A stretch of 47,985 nucleotides of DNA from Ruminococcus sp. (GCA_017634275.1 JAGBNQ010000009.1:1-47985); one strand, 5' to 3'; shown: positions 1 through 9,142, counted from the stretch's first letter. The notes: a model not told the origin generated them from the letters alone. Translations and numbers: made by a program.

Positions 1-201
1 AATGCACAATGCACAATTGAGGTGCGCGCCAGCGCGCGGATCTTAAAAATAGCTTTGCTGTTAATTGGCAATTGTGCGCAGAGAAAAGCAAAGTGTTTAA
101 TGCTGATAATAACTGCCGCCGCAGGCGGCTGCCCGAATGGGCATATGTGCGGCAAAGCCGCACACAATAATTGTGCATTATGCATTGTGCATTGTGCATT
201 A
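1..201. repeat. Intergenic repeat module with inverted tandem arrays
   Basis: The stretch begins with tandem TGCACAA units (1-18) and ends with the inverted counterpart, TTGTGCAT-type units (169-200), so the two ends can pair. Between them lie AGGTGCGCGCCAGCGCGCGGAT (two halves at about 19-41), a TTTGCTGTTAATTGGCAATT segment and small GC-rich hairpins. Similar cores recur near 9.2 kb and 16.1 kb on the other strand. No gene, riboswitch or clear promoter for metH could be recognised here; the metH ribosome site GGAGGT (208-213) follows directly. Confidence 0.6.
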
Positions 202-218
202 TATTACGGAGGTATATT

Positions 219-2669
219 ATGACACGCGAGGAATTTTCAGCTCTTTGTAAAGAGCGTTTTGTGATACTTGACGGTGCTACGGGCACTAATCTGCAAAAGG
301 CAGGGCTGCCCGTGGGGGTCTGCCCCGAGGAGTGGATACTCTCCCACCCCGAGGCGCTGACAGAGCTGCAAAATAAGTTTATCGAGGCAGGCACGGATAT
401 CCTCTACGCCCCGACATTTACGGGCAACAGGATAAAGCTTGCCGAGTACGGCCTTGAGGACAAGCTAACACAAATGAACGCAGAGCTTGTCCGCTTATCA
501 AAAAAAGCGGCAAACGGGCGCGCATACATCGCAGGCGACCTGACTATGACGGGGCAGCAGCTTTTTCCGCTCGGCACCTTGCAGTTTGAGGAGCTTGTAG
601 AGGTCTACAAGGAGCAGGCGGCGGCTATTGCAGATGCAGGCGCTGACCTTTTTGTGGTTGAAACTATGATGAGCCTTCAGGAAACAAGGGCGGCGGTAAT
701 AGCTATCCGCGAGGTGTGTGACCTGCCGATAATGGCGACCCTTACCTTTGAGCCCGACGGCAGAACGCTTTTCGGCACGCCTGCCGAGTGTGTGCCTACC
801 GTTTTGCAGGGGCTTGGGGCTGATGCTGTGGGTATCAACTGCGGCGCAGGGCCCGATAAAATGGAGGATATAGTAAAGACGCTATGCGAGTATTCCGAGA
901 TACCCGTTATAGTCAAGGCAAATGCAGGCCTGCCCGAGCTTGAAAACGGCGATACTGTTTATAAAATGACACCCGAAGAATTCGCAGCTCATTCGGCTAA
1001 GCTTGCAGCACTTGGCGCAAGCATTTTAGGCGGCTGCTGCGGCACAACGCCCGAGCATATCTCAGCACTCAAAAAGGCGCTTGACAAAACAGAGCGCAAT
1101 ACGGAGAAAAAAGCACGCGGCCGTGTTATCTGCTCGGAAAGAAAGGCTGTAAAGATAGTTCCCGGTGAAAGGTTCTTAGTAATAGGAGAAAGGATAAACC
1201 CCACCGGCAAAAAGGCCTTGCAGGCAGAGCTTAGAGAGGGCAAGCTCGAAATAGTAAGAAAATTCGCGCGCGAGCAGGAAAAGGCAGGCGCGGCTATTCT
1301 TGATGTAAACTGCGGCACAAACGGCATTGACGAGCGGCAGACCATGATAAACGTAGTAACGGAGCTTAGCCAGATAAGCGACCTGCCGCTTTGCATAGAT
1401 TCAAGCTACCCCGAGGTCATCGAGGCGGCACTCAGGATATACCCCGGGCGCGCGCTGATAAACTCAATAAACTACGAGGCGGCAAAGTTTGAGCCAATGC
1501 TTGAAACGGCTAAAAAATACGGCGCTATGTTTATTTTCCTGCCGATTGATGATGAGGGCATACCCGGCTCATTAGAGCAAAAGCACAAAATAGTTGACGA
1601 GGCGATAGACCGCGCGCTCAAAAAAGGCTTTACCGAGGAGGATATTATAGTAGATGCGCTCGTCGGCACGGTGGGTGCTGACAAAAACGCCGCTAGGAAC
1701 TGCTTTGCGACCTTTGAGCATTGCAGGCAAAAGGGGCTTGCAACAGTCTGCGGCCTTTCAAACATTTCCTTCGGGCTGCCCGAAAGGAGCTTTGTCAACA
1801 CGGCTTTCCTTGCTATGAGCATAGCCTCGGGGCTGACTATGGCGATAGCCAACCCCTCGCAGGATCTTCTGATGAACACGGCCGCGGCGGCGGATATGCT
1901 CATGAACAGAGAAGGCAGCGATATCCGCTACATTGAGCGCATAAACTACTACACCGAAAAGCTCGAAAGCGAGCCGACTGCCGCTGCGCCGAGGACAAGC
2001 TCCCCTGCTGCGAAAAAGGAGAGTGAGCCTAAAGACGAGCATGAGGACGACCCTATCTTCAAGGCGGTGATAGGCGGCGAAAAGGACAGCATAGTTACAC
2101 TTACCAAAGAGCGCGTTGATAGCGGCACAAAGCCCTCGGAGATAATAAACACTCTGCTTATCCCTGCGATAAACAAGGTAGGCAAGCTGTTTGAGCAGAA
2201 AAGATATTTCCTGCCGCAGCTTATCGCGTCGGCAAATGCTATGGAGCAGTCTATCGCCTACTTAGAGCCTATGCTTGCAGGCGACAGCAAGGACGAAAAT
2301 GCTCCCGTTATAGTTATTGCAACAGTTGAGGGCGATGTTCACGATATCGGCAAGAATTTAGTGGCACTAATGCTCAAAAACTACGGCTACCGCGTGATAG
2401 ACCTCGGCAAGAATGTTGAGAGCGAGCTTATAATAGACACCGCCATAAAGGAAAACGCCGCCGTCATAGGCCTTTCGGCACTTATGACAACGACGATGAT
2501 GAACATGAAAACGGTGATAGAGCTTGCAAAGGAAAAGGGCTGCAAGGCAAAGATCATAGTCGGCGGAGCTGCCGTTACGGAAAGCTTTGCGCAGGAAATA
2601 GGCGCAGACGGCTACTCGGGCGATGCGGCAGACTGCGTAAGGCTTGTGGAAAGGCTGTTAAAGGAATAG
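219..2669 (+). CDS. metH: Cobalamin-dependent methionine synthase without reactivation domain
   Basis: Transfers a methyl group from methyl-tetrahydrofolate via cobalamin to homocysteine, giving methionine in the cytoplasm. The 816-residue product has an N-terminal homocysteine-binding barrel (about 1-295) with zinc ligands C208, C273 and C274 (GINCG, GGCCGTT). A pterin-binding barrel follows (about 320-590, starting near GERINPTGKK), then a helical cap and a B12-binding Rossmann domain with the base-off motif DVHDIGK (H708) and a GGAAVT stretch. The protein ends there: the C-terminal SAM-dependent reactivation domain of E. coli-type MetH (about 1,200 residues) is absent, as is common in Clostridia. 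The ATG at 219 has a perfect GGAGGT site; a longer frame from 171 runs into repeat DNA and is unlikely. Monocistronic, convergent with the downstream transporter. Confidence 0.95.
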   Translation: MTREEFSALCKERFVILDGATGTNLQKAGLPVGVCPEEWILSHPEALTELQNKFIEAGTDILYAPTFTGNRIKLAEYGLEDKLTQMNAELVRLSKKAANGRAYIAGDLTMTGQQLFPLGTLQFEELVEVYKEQAAAIADAGADLFVVETMMSLQETRAAVIAIREVCDLPIMATLTFEPDGRTLFGTPAECVPTVLQGLGADAVGINCGAGPDKMEDIVKTLCEYSEIPVIVKANAGLPELENGDTVYKMTPEEFAAHSAKLAALGASILGGCCGTTPEHISALKKALDKTERNTEKKARGRVICSERKAVKIVPGERFLVIGERINPTGKKALQAELREGKLEIVRKFAREQEKAGAAILDVNCGTNGIDERQTMINVVTELSQISDLPLCIDSSYPEVIEAALRIYPGRALINSINYEAAKFEPMLETAKKYGAMFIFLPIDDEGIPGSLEQKHKIVDEAIDRALKKGFTEEDIIVDALVGTVGADKNAARNCFATFEHCRQKGLATVCGLSNISFGLPERSFVNTAFLAMSIASGLTMAIANPSQDLLMNTAAAADMLMNREGSDIRYIERINYYTEKLESEPTAAAPRTSSPAAKKESEPKDEHEDDPIFKAVIGGEKDSIVTLTKERVDSGTKPSEIINTLLIPAINKVGKLFEQKRYFLPQLIASANAMEQSIAYLEPMLAGDSKDENAPVIVIATVEGDVHDIGKNLVALMLKNYGYRVIDLGKNVESELIIDTAIKENAAVIGLSALMTTTMMNMKTVIELAKEKGCKAKIIVGGAAVTESFAQEIGADGYSGDAADCVRLVERLLKE

Positions 2670-2707
2670 ATAAGTTTCTTTTTACTTTTTTGTTGTTAAT
2701 ATATAAA

Positions 2708-2963
2708 CGGAGTTTGTAGGGCGAAGGGGGCGTGGGGGGCGACCGCAAAGCCCCCCAAAAAAGGCGCGAGGCTTGCTTTGACCTTAACTTAGCTTTGAGC
2801 GTAAATAAAGCTAAAAGTTCAAATAATGAGCGTTGAGCTAAGGCTTTGTTCATCGCTCCGAGGGGTTTTTCGGGGGCTTTGCGGTCGCCCCTGAACCCCT
2901 TCGCACGCCCCCTTAACAGCTCGCCAAACTCCGGATTATCACAGTAACACTTTTGTAAAAAGG
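2708..2963 (+). repeat. GC-rich palindromic intergenic repeat, copy 1
   Basis: The left end CGGAGTTTG (2708-2716) is inverted at CAAACTCCG (2925-2933). A further shared tail, AACACTTTTGTAAAAAGG (about 2945-2962), matches copies 3 and 5 in inverse orientation. The interior has G/C runs and the family core GGCTTGCTTTGACC followed by TTAACTTAGCTTTGAGCG. It fills most of the gap between metH and the convergent transporter. ORFs across it are spurious. Confidence 0.8.
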
Positions 2964-2981
2964 AAAATTGATTATAACACA

Positions 2982-3014
2982 AAAAGCTGCGGCACAATGA
3001 ACCGCAGCTTTTAT
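2982..3014 (-). terminator. Bidirectional rho-independent terminator
   Basis: The stem AAAAGCTGCGG / CCGCAGCTTTT has a short loop, with T-rich tails on both strands. It lies just past the stop of the minus-strand transporter and can also stop metH transcription. Confidence 0.85.
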
Positions 3015-3019
3015 TTTTA

Positions 3020-4423
3020 TTATGAGAATATCCCGAACGAGCCCAAAAGCAAAACAAAAAGCAGGATAGGGGTGATATATTTTATCATCACGATATACAT
3101 AGCCTTTCTGCCGAACCTCTCGCCGTTTTTGGTAGCCTCGTCTATTACGGTCTTAGGACCCACTATCCAGCCTATGAGTATGCACGTTCCTATAGCGACA
3201 ATGGGCATAAAGATGTTATTGCTGAAATAGTCAAAGATATCAAGCAGCTGTGCCGATCCGCCGGGGGCAGTATTAGGCAGCTTTACCTCAAAGTAAAGCG
3301 CATTATAGCCGAGGCAGATAACTACGCTTATAGCAAGTGCCACGCTTGTTTCGACAATAACGGCTTTCTTTCTTGACCAGCCGAATTTATCCATAAGCCC
3401 CGAAACTACAGCCTCAAGGATAGACATACAGCTTGTAAGTGCTGCAAAAAGCACCATTACAAAGAATACAGCGCCTACTACCGAGCCTACAGCGCCCATT
3501 TTGTCAAACACCTTTGGGAGGGCTACGAACATAAGCGACGGGCCTGCTGTGTTTTTCATACTGTCAGCACCCATAAATGCTACTACGGGCGGAATTATCA
3601 TAACGCCTGCAAGGAAAGCTACGAGCGTATCGAAAATCTCGATTCTGTTAACGCTCTTAAGAAGATTAGCGTCATCTCTGAAATATGAGCCGTATGTTAC
3701 CATGATACCCATAGCAACGCTAATACTGTAGAAAAGCTGACCCATAGCGTCAAGAACGACTATAAAGATATCCTTAGCGCCCATGCCCGTAAGGTCGGGA
3801 ACTACGAATACCTTAAGCCCGTCAAGGCCTGTCCTGCCGTCCTCGCCCTTGATAGTGAGCGAGAATATCGCTATCCCCACAACAACCAGCAGAAGTATCG
3901 GCATAAGCACCTTTGAGAGCTTTTCGATTCCGCTGTTAACGCCCTTGTAGATGATAAACGCGGTAGCCAGCAGGAAAATAGCGTTAAATATGAGCGGCTG
4001 ACCGTAGCTTGTTATAAATGTACCAAAGAACCCGTCAACCGCGGCGCTCTCGCCCTTGCCAGTAAGGTAAACGGTCATATACTTTAACACCCAGCCGCCG
4101 ATAATGCTGTAATACGGCAAAATAAGAAACGGCACGAGAGATGCGAAAACGCCTATCCAGCCCCATTTTTTATTTAGCTTGCCGTAAGCCGTAAGGCAGC
4201 CCTGCTTTGTCTTTCGCCCTATAGCGACCTCTGACACGATAAGCGTAAAGCCGAAGGTTATCGCAAGCACTATGTAGGTAACAAGAAAAAGCCCTCCGCC
4301 GTCCTTAGCGGCAAGATAAGGAAACCTCCATATATTTCCAAGCCCGACCGCACTGCCTGCCGCCGCAAGCACAAAGCCTATCGAGCTTGAAAAGGAGTTT
4401 CGTTTTTGTTTAGTTTCTTCCAT
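3020..4423 (-). CDS. Sodium-dependent transporter, NSS (SNF) family
   Basis: An integral membrane symporter of the neurotransmitter:sodium symporter family. Bacterial members import amino acids (for example tryptophan, leucine, tyrosine) with Na+. The 467-residue product opens with the family signature GLGNIWRFPYLA (TM1, Na+/substrate site) and contains about eleven or twelve hydrophobic segments; the length fits bacterial NSS proteins. The chosen ATG (4421-4423) lies behind AAAGGGAAG. A longer frame to 4465 would overlap the promoter's -10. The substrate cannot be read from sequence. It stands alone between its own promoter and terminator. Confidence 0.92.
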   Translation of the reverse strand: MEETKQKRNSFSSSIGFVLAAAGSAVGLGNIWRFPYLAAKDGGGLFLVTYIVLAITFGFTLIVSEVAIGRKTKQGCLTAYGKLNKKWGWIGVFASLVPFLILPYYSIIGGWVLKYMTVYLTGKGESAAVDGFFGTFITSYGQPLIFNAIFLLATAFIIYKGVNSGIEKLSKVLMPILLLVVVGIAIFSLTIKGEDGRTGLDGLKVFVVPDLTGMGAKDIFIVVLDAMGQLFYSISVAMGIMVTYGSYFRDDANLLKSVNRIEIFDTLVAFLAGVMIIPPVVAFMGADSMKNTAGPSLMFVALPKVFDKMGAVGSVVGAVFFVMVLFAALTSCMSILEAVVSGLMDKFGWSRKKAVIVETSVALAISVVICLGYNALYFEVKLPNTAPGGSAQLLDIFDYFSNNIFMPIVAIGTCILIGWIVGPKTVIDEATKNGERFGRKAMYIVMIKYITPILLFVLLLGSFGIFS

Positions 4424-4464
4424 CAAATATTCTTCCCTTTCAAAATAATTTCCACATATGACCA

Positions 4465-4493
4465 ATTATAGCATAATATTTACCAATTTGCAA
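4465..4493 (-). promoter_or_regulatory. Sigma-A promoter of the NSS transporter
   Basis: On the minus strand, TTGCAA, a 17-bp spacer, then TATAAT, about 40 bp upstream of the transporter ATG. Confidence 0.8.
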
Positions 4494-4516
4494 GTGTTTT
4501 AGATTAAATTTACAAA

Positions 4517-5200
4517 TTACACGGTTTCTTCATTGATGCTTTTTTCTCTATCTTTTATAACATCAACAATATATTCTAAAAACTTCTTATATTTATCAGG
4601 AGTATCAACGCTATTCAAAAAGCTTTCAAGGCTTTCAAAGCGTTCATTTGATGTATCAAGCTTTTCTAAATATGCATTAGGGTATTTATTATTAAGAATA
4701 TCAAACCAAGATCTATACTTATTAAAATATATCTCGGGGATATCCATAGTGCAGCTGTAAATTCCTTTATGTGTATTACCTCCCGGCCAGATAGGAATTA
4801 CATTACCTACGCTGAAATATACGTTAACAAAAGGCTTTATATCTTTGTTTAATTTACCAACTTTTATTTTATGTCTGCCTTTTTGTATTTTATAACAATA
4901 CTTTATGCTCCAAAGCTTGCGCCAGTCTTGTTTTTTGTTGGGCTTGACATATATAGTGTTTTCTTTTATTTCAAACAGTTTCGGATTATCCGTATGATTA
5001 TAGGCCCATATACCTATTGCATATATCCCAAGAAATGAATACAGCGTATCGCATTCACACTCTTCTCCCCAAAGCTTTATTATGTCTTTGTTGTTGTCCT
5101 CAACACTTATCGGCCAACCTTTATGTTCTTTTTTGCTCTCGCTTGAATTCTTCCATTCAAGCAGCTTTGTTGAAGTTTTGGGATATTTTTTCTTTTCCAT
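4517..5200 (-). CDS. Hypothetical protein, AT-rich
   Basis: A 227-residue soluble protein of unknown function, with no signal peptide or membrane span. It is rich in Lys, Tyr, Trp and Asn, with a striking central stretch NVIPIWPGGNTHKG (about 140-153), a sequence style I associate with small uncharacterised families (DUF6994-like is a guess). The DNA is visibly more AT-rich than its neighbours, suggesting recent acquisition. The ATG at 5198-5200 follows GGAGGAG. The stop of the upstream unknown gene lies two bases before this start, so the pair is probably translationally coupled. It could be a bacteriocin-immunity or toxin-associated type protein, but nothing proves that. Confidence 0.7.
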   Translation of the reverse strand: MEKKKYPKTSTKLLEWKNSSESKKEHKGWPISVEDNNKDIIKLWGEECECDTLYSFLGIYAIGIWAYNHTDNPKLFEIKENTIYVKPNKKQDWRKLWSIKYCYKIQKGRHKIKVGKLNKDIKPFVNVYFSVGNVIPIWPGGNTHKGIYSCTMDIPEIYFNKYRSWFDILNNKYPNAYLEKLDTSNERFESLESFLNSVDTPDKYKKFLEYIVDVIKDREKSINEETV

Positions 5201-5202
5201 TA

Positions 5203-5583
5203 TCAATACTCCTCCGGCAATAAATAAACTATACACTCATTTTCATAAACGAGCCAGAATCTCTTTCTTTTGTAGGTAAACACCTGCATATAGCCCGTTC
5301 TGCCCGAGGGCACCTTTTTAAATATCATAGAAAGTGCCTTGTAGCAGACATATGTACACTCATCTCCGCCCGAAAACAGCCCCACAAAGCCGTGAGTGAG
5401 CCTTAATGTGTTCTTTGCCTTGCCAAAATCCTCAAAAATAGTGTCATGCTCTGTTTCGTCCTTTTTATATTTGAAATTAAGTGCCTTGTCTGCCTCGTCA
5501 TTTACGGGCATTGCCGCAAATTCCTTAAGTGCCTCGGTAATGCTGATGTCCTTTTTATTGTATAGTTTGTTAAGCTCTGTCAT
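5203..5583 (-). CDS. Hypothetical protein, partner of the downstream unknown gene
   Basis: A 126-residue soluble protein of unknown function. The N-terminal third is helical (MTELNKLYNKKDISITEALKE-like); the rest is predicted beta-rich, with GFVGLFSGGDECTYVCYKAL and a Tyr/Lys-rich end. The ATG (5581-5583) has AAAGGAG seven bases upstream and lies inside the 3' end of the methyltransferase gene (14-bp overlap), so it is read as part of that operon. Its own stop touches the start of the next unknown gene. The two form an AT-rich pair appended to the housekeeping operon. Confidence 0.72.
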   Translation of the reverse strand: MTELNKLYNKKDISITEALKEFAAMPVNDEADKALNFKYKKDETEHDTIFEDFGKAKNTLRLTHGFVGLFSGGDECTYVCYKALSMIFKKVPSGRTGYMQVFTYKRKRFWLVYENECIVYLLPEEY

Positions 5584-6940
5584 TGCTTTTGCTCCTTTCC
5601 ATAAGCGAAATACATTCAACGTGCGCCGTCCTCGGGAAAAGGTCTACCGCCTCACAGCGCGTCATCTCGAAACCTAACTCTCTTAAAACGGCGATATCCC
5701 TCGCAGCGGTGGAGTGGTCGCAGGATATCATAACTATCCGTTTCGGGCTCATTTTCGCCATAAGCTCAAGAGTGGCTCTGTCGCAGCCCTTTCTTGCAGG
5801 GTCGGCTATTATCACATCGGGGCGCTCGCCGCGCTCATAGAAGACCTGCGCCGCCTTTGCCGCGTCCGCGCAGATAAATTCGGCGTTTTCTATCCCGTTT
5901 TGAATAGCATTCCTCTTAGCATTCTCAATTGATGAGGGCACTATATCCGCACCTATCAGCCTGCACCCGTCCTTGATAAGCGATAAGCCTATAGTTCCCG
6001 TGCCGCAGTAAAGGTCAAGGAGTATCTCCCCCTCCTTAAGCGCGGCGTATTCCGCAGCCTTGCCATAAAGCCGCTGAGCCTGCGGTGTATTTACCTGATA
6101 AAATGATGACGGCGATAGGGTAACGCGCCTGCCGCACATAATGTCGTCAATAGTTCCCTTGCCAAAGGCCGTTATGTATTCATTTCCTAAAATGGCATTT
6201 GTGTTTTTTGAGTTTATGTTTATAACAATGCTCTTTATGTCCTCAAACTCGCTGACAAGCGCAGGATAAAGCCCCTCAAAGCTTTTTATATGAGCCTTTG
6301 AGGTAAGCACTAAGCAAAGCATTATCTCCCCCGTGTTTTCTCCGCGGCGAAGGTAGATGTGCCTAAGCGCCCCCTTGCCCGTTATCTCATCATAGGCAGG
6401 TATTGCGTTTTGATTAACATATCCCATTATCCTATCTATTATCCCCTCAAAGATCTCGGGCTGTAAATTGCAGCTGTGCTGCTCTATCACGCGGTGCGAT
6501 CTCCTTGAATAAAATCCGCAGACAGCCCTGCCCTCCTGCATTGCAACGGGGTACTGCGCCTTGTTGCGGTAGTGGGCGGTCTTTTCGCTGCCTGTTATGC
6601 TTTCGGGCAGCAGATCAAGCTTTCCTATCCTCTCAAATGATGAGCGAACAAAATCAAGCTTTACCCTCAACTCCTCCTCATAGGTAAAGTGGCGAAATGC
6701 ACACCCGCCGCACTTTGAAAACACACCGCACTCAGGCTCACATCTGTGCTGTGACGGAGCTATGAGCCTTTCAATGATCCCGTAGCAAAAGCTCTTTTGT
6801 ACCTTTACTATCCTGCAATCAATCTTATCACCAACAGCCGTCAGCGGCACGAACACCGCCATTCCCTCATATCTTCCTACGCCGTTGCCTTCGTTTGTCA
6901 TTCCCGTTATTTCAAGCGGTACTATATCATTTTTTCTCAT
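5570..6940 (-). CDS. RlmD/TrmA-type rRNA (uracil-C5) methyltransferase
   Basis: A SAM-dependent enzyme that methylates C5 of a uracil in RNA, most probably 23S rRNA (RlmD/RlmCD type). The 456-residue product has an N-terminal TRAM RNA-binding domain (about 1-60) and an iron-sulfur Cys cluster (C67, C71, C77, C80, then the Cys of QHSCNLQ). A central RNA-recognition part precedes the C-terminal Rossmann methyltransferase domain with DLYCGTGTIGL (SAM loop) and DPARKGCD. The catalytic Cys is in MISCDHSTAARD, a variant of the usual SCNP motif. It overlaps hemZ upstream by 14 bp, so it is co-transcribed. Exact rRNA target not assigned. Confidence 0.88.
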   Translation of the reverse strand: MRKNDIVPLEITGMTNEGNGVGRYEGMAVFVPLTAVGDKIDCRIVKVQKSFCYGIIERLIAPSQHRCEPECGVFSKCGGCAFRHFTYEEELRVKLDFVRSSFERIGKLDLLPESITGSEKTAHYRNKAQYPVAMQEGRAVCGFYSRRSHRVIEQHSCNLQPEIFEGIIDRIMGYVNQNAIPAYDEITGKGALRHIYLRRGENTGEIMLCLVLTSKAHIKSFEGLYPALVSEFEDIKSIVININSKNTNAILGNEYITAFGKGTIDDIMCGRRVTLSPSSFYQVNTPQAQRLYGKAAEYAALKEGEILLDLYCGTGTIGLSLIKDGCRLIGADIVPSSIENAKRNAIQNGIENAEFICADAAKAAQVFYERGERPDVIIADPARKGCDRATLELMAKMSPKRIVMISCDHSTAARDIAVLRELGFEMTRCEAVDLFPRTAHVECISLMERSKSNDRA

Positions 6941-8408
6941 AAAATTCCTCTATAGCGCCTCTGCGCCTTATCATCTCATCAAAGCCCTTAAGATACTCAC
7001 TCGGGTATTTGTAGTTGAACACCCTTTCAAGCCTGCCCCCGTCAAGGTCAACAAGCTTTGTAGAGCCGCCTGCGCCTACCGCGATTATCGTCTGAACCTC
7101 TTCCATTATGTAGATGTTATAAAGGCTCTCCTTATCAGGCTTTGCCCAGCCGATGTTTTCCTGATTATCCGCCATATTCTTCTGCCGATAGAGATAATAC
7201 GGGCTGTAGCCGTTATCAAGCAGGCGCTTTGTTGCATACTCTACCATCTGCGCGGCAGGGTTATGAAGTGCCGTTTGCGTGCCCTCGTGATTGAGCCTTG
7301 CCGCACGCTTTATAGAAAGCGTATGAACTGTTATATTGTCAGCCTCTTTGTCGATAAGCGTATCTACTGTATTTTGAAAGCTCTGTATATCGTCCTCGGG
7401 CAGGCCTGCTATAATGTCGGTATTTATAACATCAAAGCCGACAGCCTTTGCAAGCTCAAAGCTTTCAAAGAACTGCCCGACCGTGTGTCGCCTGCCTATA
7501 GCCTTAAGCACCTTGTCATTTAACGTCTGCGGATTGATAGAAACTCTGCCTGCACCCATTCTCTTTATCGTTTCAAGCTTTTCTCTTGTTATCGTGTCGG
7601 GTCTGCCTGCCTCAACCGTGTATTCGCGCACGCGGCTCATATCAAAGCATTTTTCTATCCTCCCCATTACCGCCTCAAGCTGTGATGCGGAAAGGGTGGT
7701 AGGCGTGCCGCCGCCGAAATACACGCTGTCGGGGTAGATGCCTGCTCTATTGCAAAGCCCCGCGGTATACTCTATCTCCTCGCAGAGCTGTCTTACATAC
7801 TCGGGTATCATCTTAGTACACCCCTCTATCGACTGCGAAACAAACGAGCAGTAAGCGCACCTTGTCGGGCAAAAGGGTATAGAAACATACAGCCCAAAGC
7901 TGTTCTTATCAAGCGTTTTAAGTATCTTCTCCTGAGTGTAGGCGGTCTTAAGGGCAATATCAGCCTTTTTGTCCGAGCAGAGGTAGCGCGAGCGCATATA
8001 CTCTCTTATCTCCCCCTCGCTCTTGCCCTGCCTGAGAAGAAGATTTACCCTCTTGACAGGCCTTACCCCTGTGATAACGCCCCACTCGGGCGTTTTACCC
8101 GTAAGATAGGTCATGCACTTAAACAGGCACTTGCAAAGGGCAAGCTCGCATTCATTATTGGTATCGGGAGTGTCAGCGCTTATAAATGCCTTGCTGTGCT
8201 TATACTTTTCGCCTATCCTGCACAAGGCATACAAAAGCACGCGCTCACCCTTCTGCACGCGCCTTATAAATGCCATATCCCCCACGGTGTCGCCAAAGGA
8301 AAAGCTTTCATCAATATAGCTGATATCAAAAAGCGTTGCAGGGATGAAAAGTTTCATAACGCCCTCTATCTCATATTTAAAATCGTTTCCGCTGAAAACA
8401 AGTTTCAT
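6927..8408 (-). CDS. hemZ: Oxygen-independent coproporphyrinogen III dehydrogenase HemZ
   Basis: A radical-SAM enzyme of the HemZ branch of the HemN-like family, expected to act on coproporphyrinogen III or a related tetrapyrrole under anaerobic conditions. The 493-residue product carries an N-terminal extension typical of HemZ, then the radical-SAM cluster CPTRCAYC (Cys 180, 184, 187). Downstream motifs are YFGGGTPT, EAGRPDTIT and IAVGAGGSTKLV near the C-terminus. The ATG at 8406-8408 follows AGGAGG; the frame extends further upstream without a better start. HemZ-branch members outside complete haem pathways may have other substrates, and no other haem gene is in the window. Confidence 0.88.
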   Translation of the reverse strand: MKLVFSGNDFKYEIEGVMKLFIPATLFDISYIDESFSFGDTVGDMAFIRRVQKGERVLLYALCRIGEKYKHSKAFISADTPDTNNECELALCKCLFKCMTYLTGKTPEWGVITGVRPVKRVNLLLRQGKSEGEIREYMRSRYLCSDKKADIALKTAYTQEKILKTLDKNSFGLYVSIPFCPTRCAYCSFVSQSIEGCTKMIPEYVRQLCEEIEYTAGLCNRAGIYPDSVYFGGGTPTTLSASQLEAVMGRIEKCFDMSRVREYTVEAGRPDTITREKLETIKRMGAGRVSINPQTLNDKVLKAIGRRHTVGQFFESFELAKAVGFDVINTDIIAGLPEDDIQSFQNTVDTLIDKEADNITVHTLSIKRAARLNHEGTQTALHNPAAQMVEYATKRLLDNGYSPYYLYRQKNMADNQENIGWAKPDKESLYNIYIMEEVQTIIAVGAGGSTKLVDLDGGRLERVFNYKYPSEYLKGFDEMIRRRGAIEEFYEKK

Positions 8409-8438
8409 AAGCCCTCCTTTACAATTCAAGGCGCACAA

Positions 8439-8484
8439 ATGCACAATGCACGTTTTTGTTTTGCCTCAAATGTGCATTGTGCAT
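8439..8484. repeat. Short perfect inverted repeat upstream of hemZ
   Basis: ATGCACAATGCAC (8439-8451) and GTGCATTGTGCAT (8472-8484) are exact inverse complements around a 20-base loop. The unit is the same as in the arrays at 1-18 and 169-200. There is no T-run, so it is unlikely to be a simple terminator. It lies between hemZ and the metallo-hydrolase gene. Confidence 0.7.
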
Positions 8485-8504
8485 ATTATCTTGTGATAAT
8501 TATT

Positions 8505-9125
8505 CTACTGTAGAAACTGATTTACCTTTTTCTCCGTTTCAAGTGTTGTAACATTCATGTGCCCGGGGTAAACGGTAAGGTCGCCGCCAAGCTCCTTTAT
8601 CTTTTCAAGTGACTTGTTCATCTTCTCCATATCCCCACCCGGCATATCCGTCCTGCCGATAGAGCGCGCAAAAAGCGTGTCGCCCGAGAACATAACATTT
8701 CCTGCGATATAGCAGACACTTCCCGGAGTATGCCCGGGGGTGTGCAAAACGTCAAACTCTATCTCATCAAGCTTGATAACGCTGTCCTCAGTTATGGGGA
8801 TAACGTTCTTTACGGGTCTTATCTCGCCTATCCCGAGAAAGCCCGATTTTGACGCATTGCCGTCCTTTATCATATAAAGGTCATCAGTATGCGCATATAC
8901 CTCGCAGCCCGTTTCGTCCTGAAGGTCGGCCGCCGCACCTATATGGTCAAAATGCCCGTGAGTGAGCAGTATCATCTTAAGCGAAAGATTGAAAATATCA
9001 AGCTGCTCCAAAATATACTGCGCATCATCGGGCGCGTCGATAAGCGCCGCATTCCCTTCATCTGAGGCAACTATATAGCAATTCGTATCACAATAGCTCA
9101 GTGGCTTTAATCTGAAAACTCGCAT
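8505..9125 (-). CDS. Metallo-beta-lactamase-fold hydrolase (glyoxalase II-like)
   Basis: A 206-residue cytoplasmic hydrolase with the binuclear metal motif THGHFDHIG (HxHxDH) near residues 58-66. It also has HTPGHTPGS (third metal His), SGDTLFARSIGR (bridging Asp) and YPGHM (last His). This is the compact glyoxalase II-like/YcbL-like branch, acting on thioesters or similar small substrates; the true substrate is not known. The start is set at the ATG 9123-9125 behind AAGGAGG, not at the longer frame that enters repeat DNA. It belongs to the recJ-rel-hydrolase-hemZ run, where a hydrolase of this type after rel is common in Firmicutes. Confidence 0.88.
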   Translation of the reverse strand: MRVFRLKPLSYCDTNCYIVASDEGNAALIDAPDDAQYILEQLDIFNLSLKMILLTHGHFDHIGAAADLQDETGCEVYAHTDDLYMIKDGNASKSGFLGIGEIRPVKNVIPITEDSVIKLDEIEFDVLHTPGHTPGSVCYIAGNVMFSGDTLFARSIGRTDMPGGDMEKMNKSLEKIKELGGDLTVYPGHMNVTTLETEKKVNQFLQ

Positions 9126-9142
9126 ATTTTCCTCCTTAATAT

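Noticed and set aside
1..218. Cobalamin or SAM riboswitch upstream of metH
   Set aside because: No B12 box or SAM-box core could be found; the stretch is made of repeat-module sequence.
2575..3057. 160-codon minus-strand ORF across repeat copy 1
   Set aside because: Translation contains GDRKAPEKP-type residues that recur wherever the repeat is read in this frame (27560-27805, 45126-45839), so it is a repeat artefact and not a gene family.
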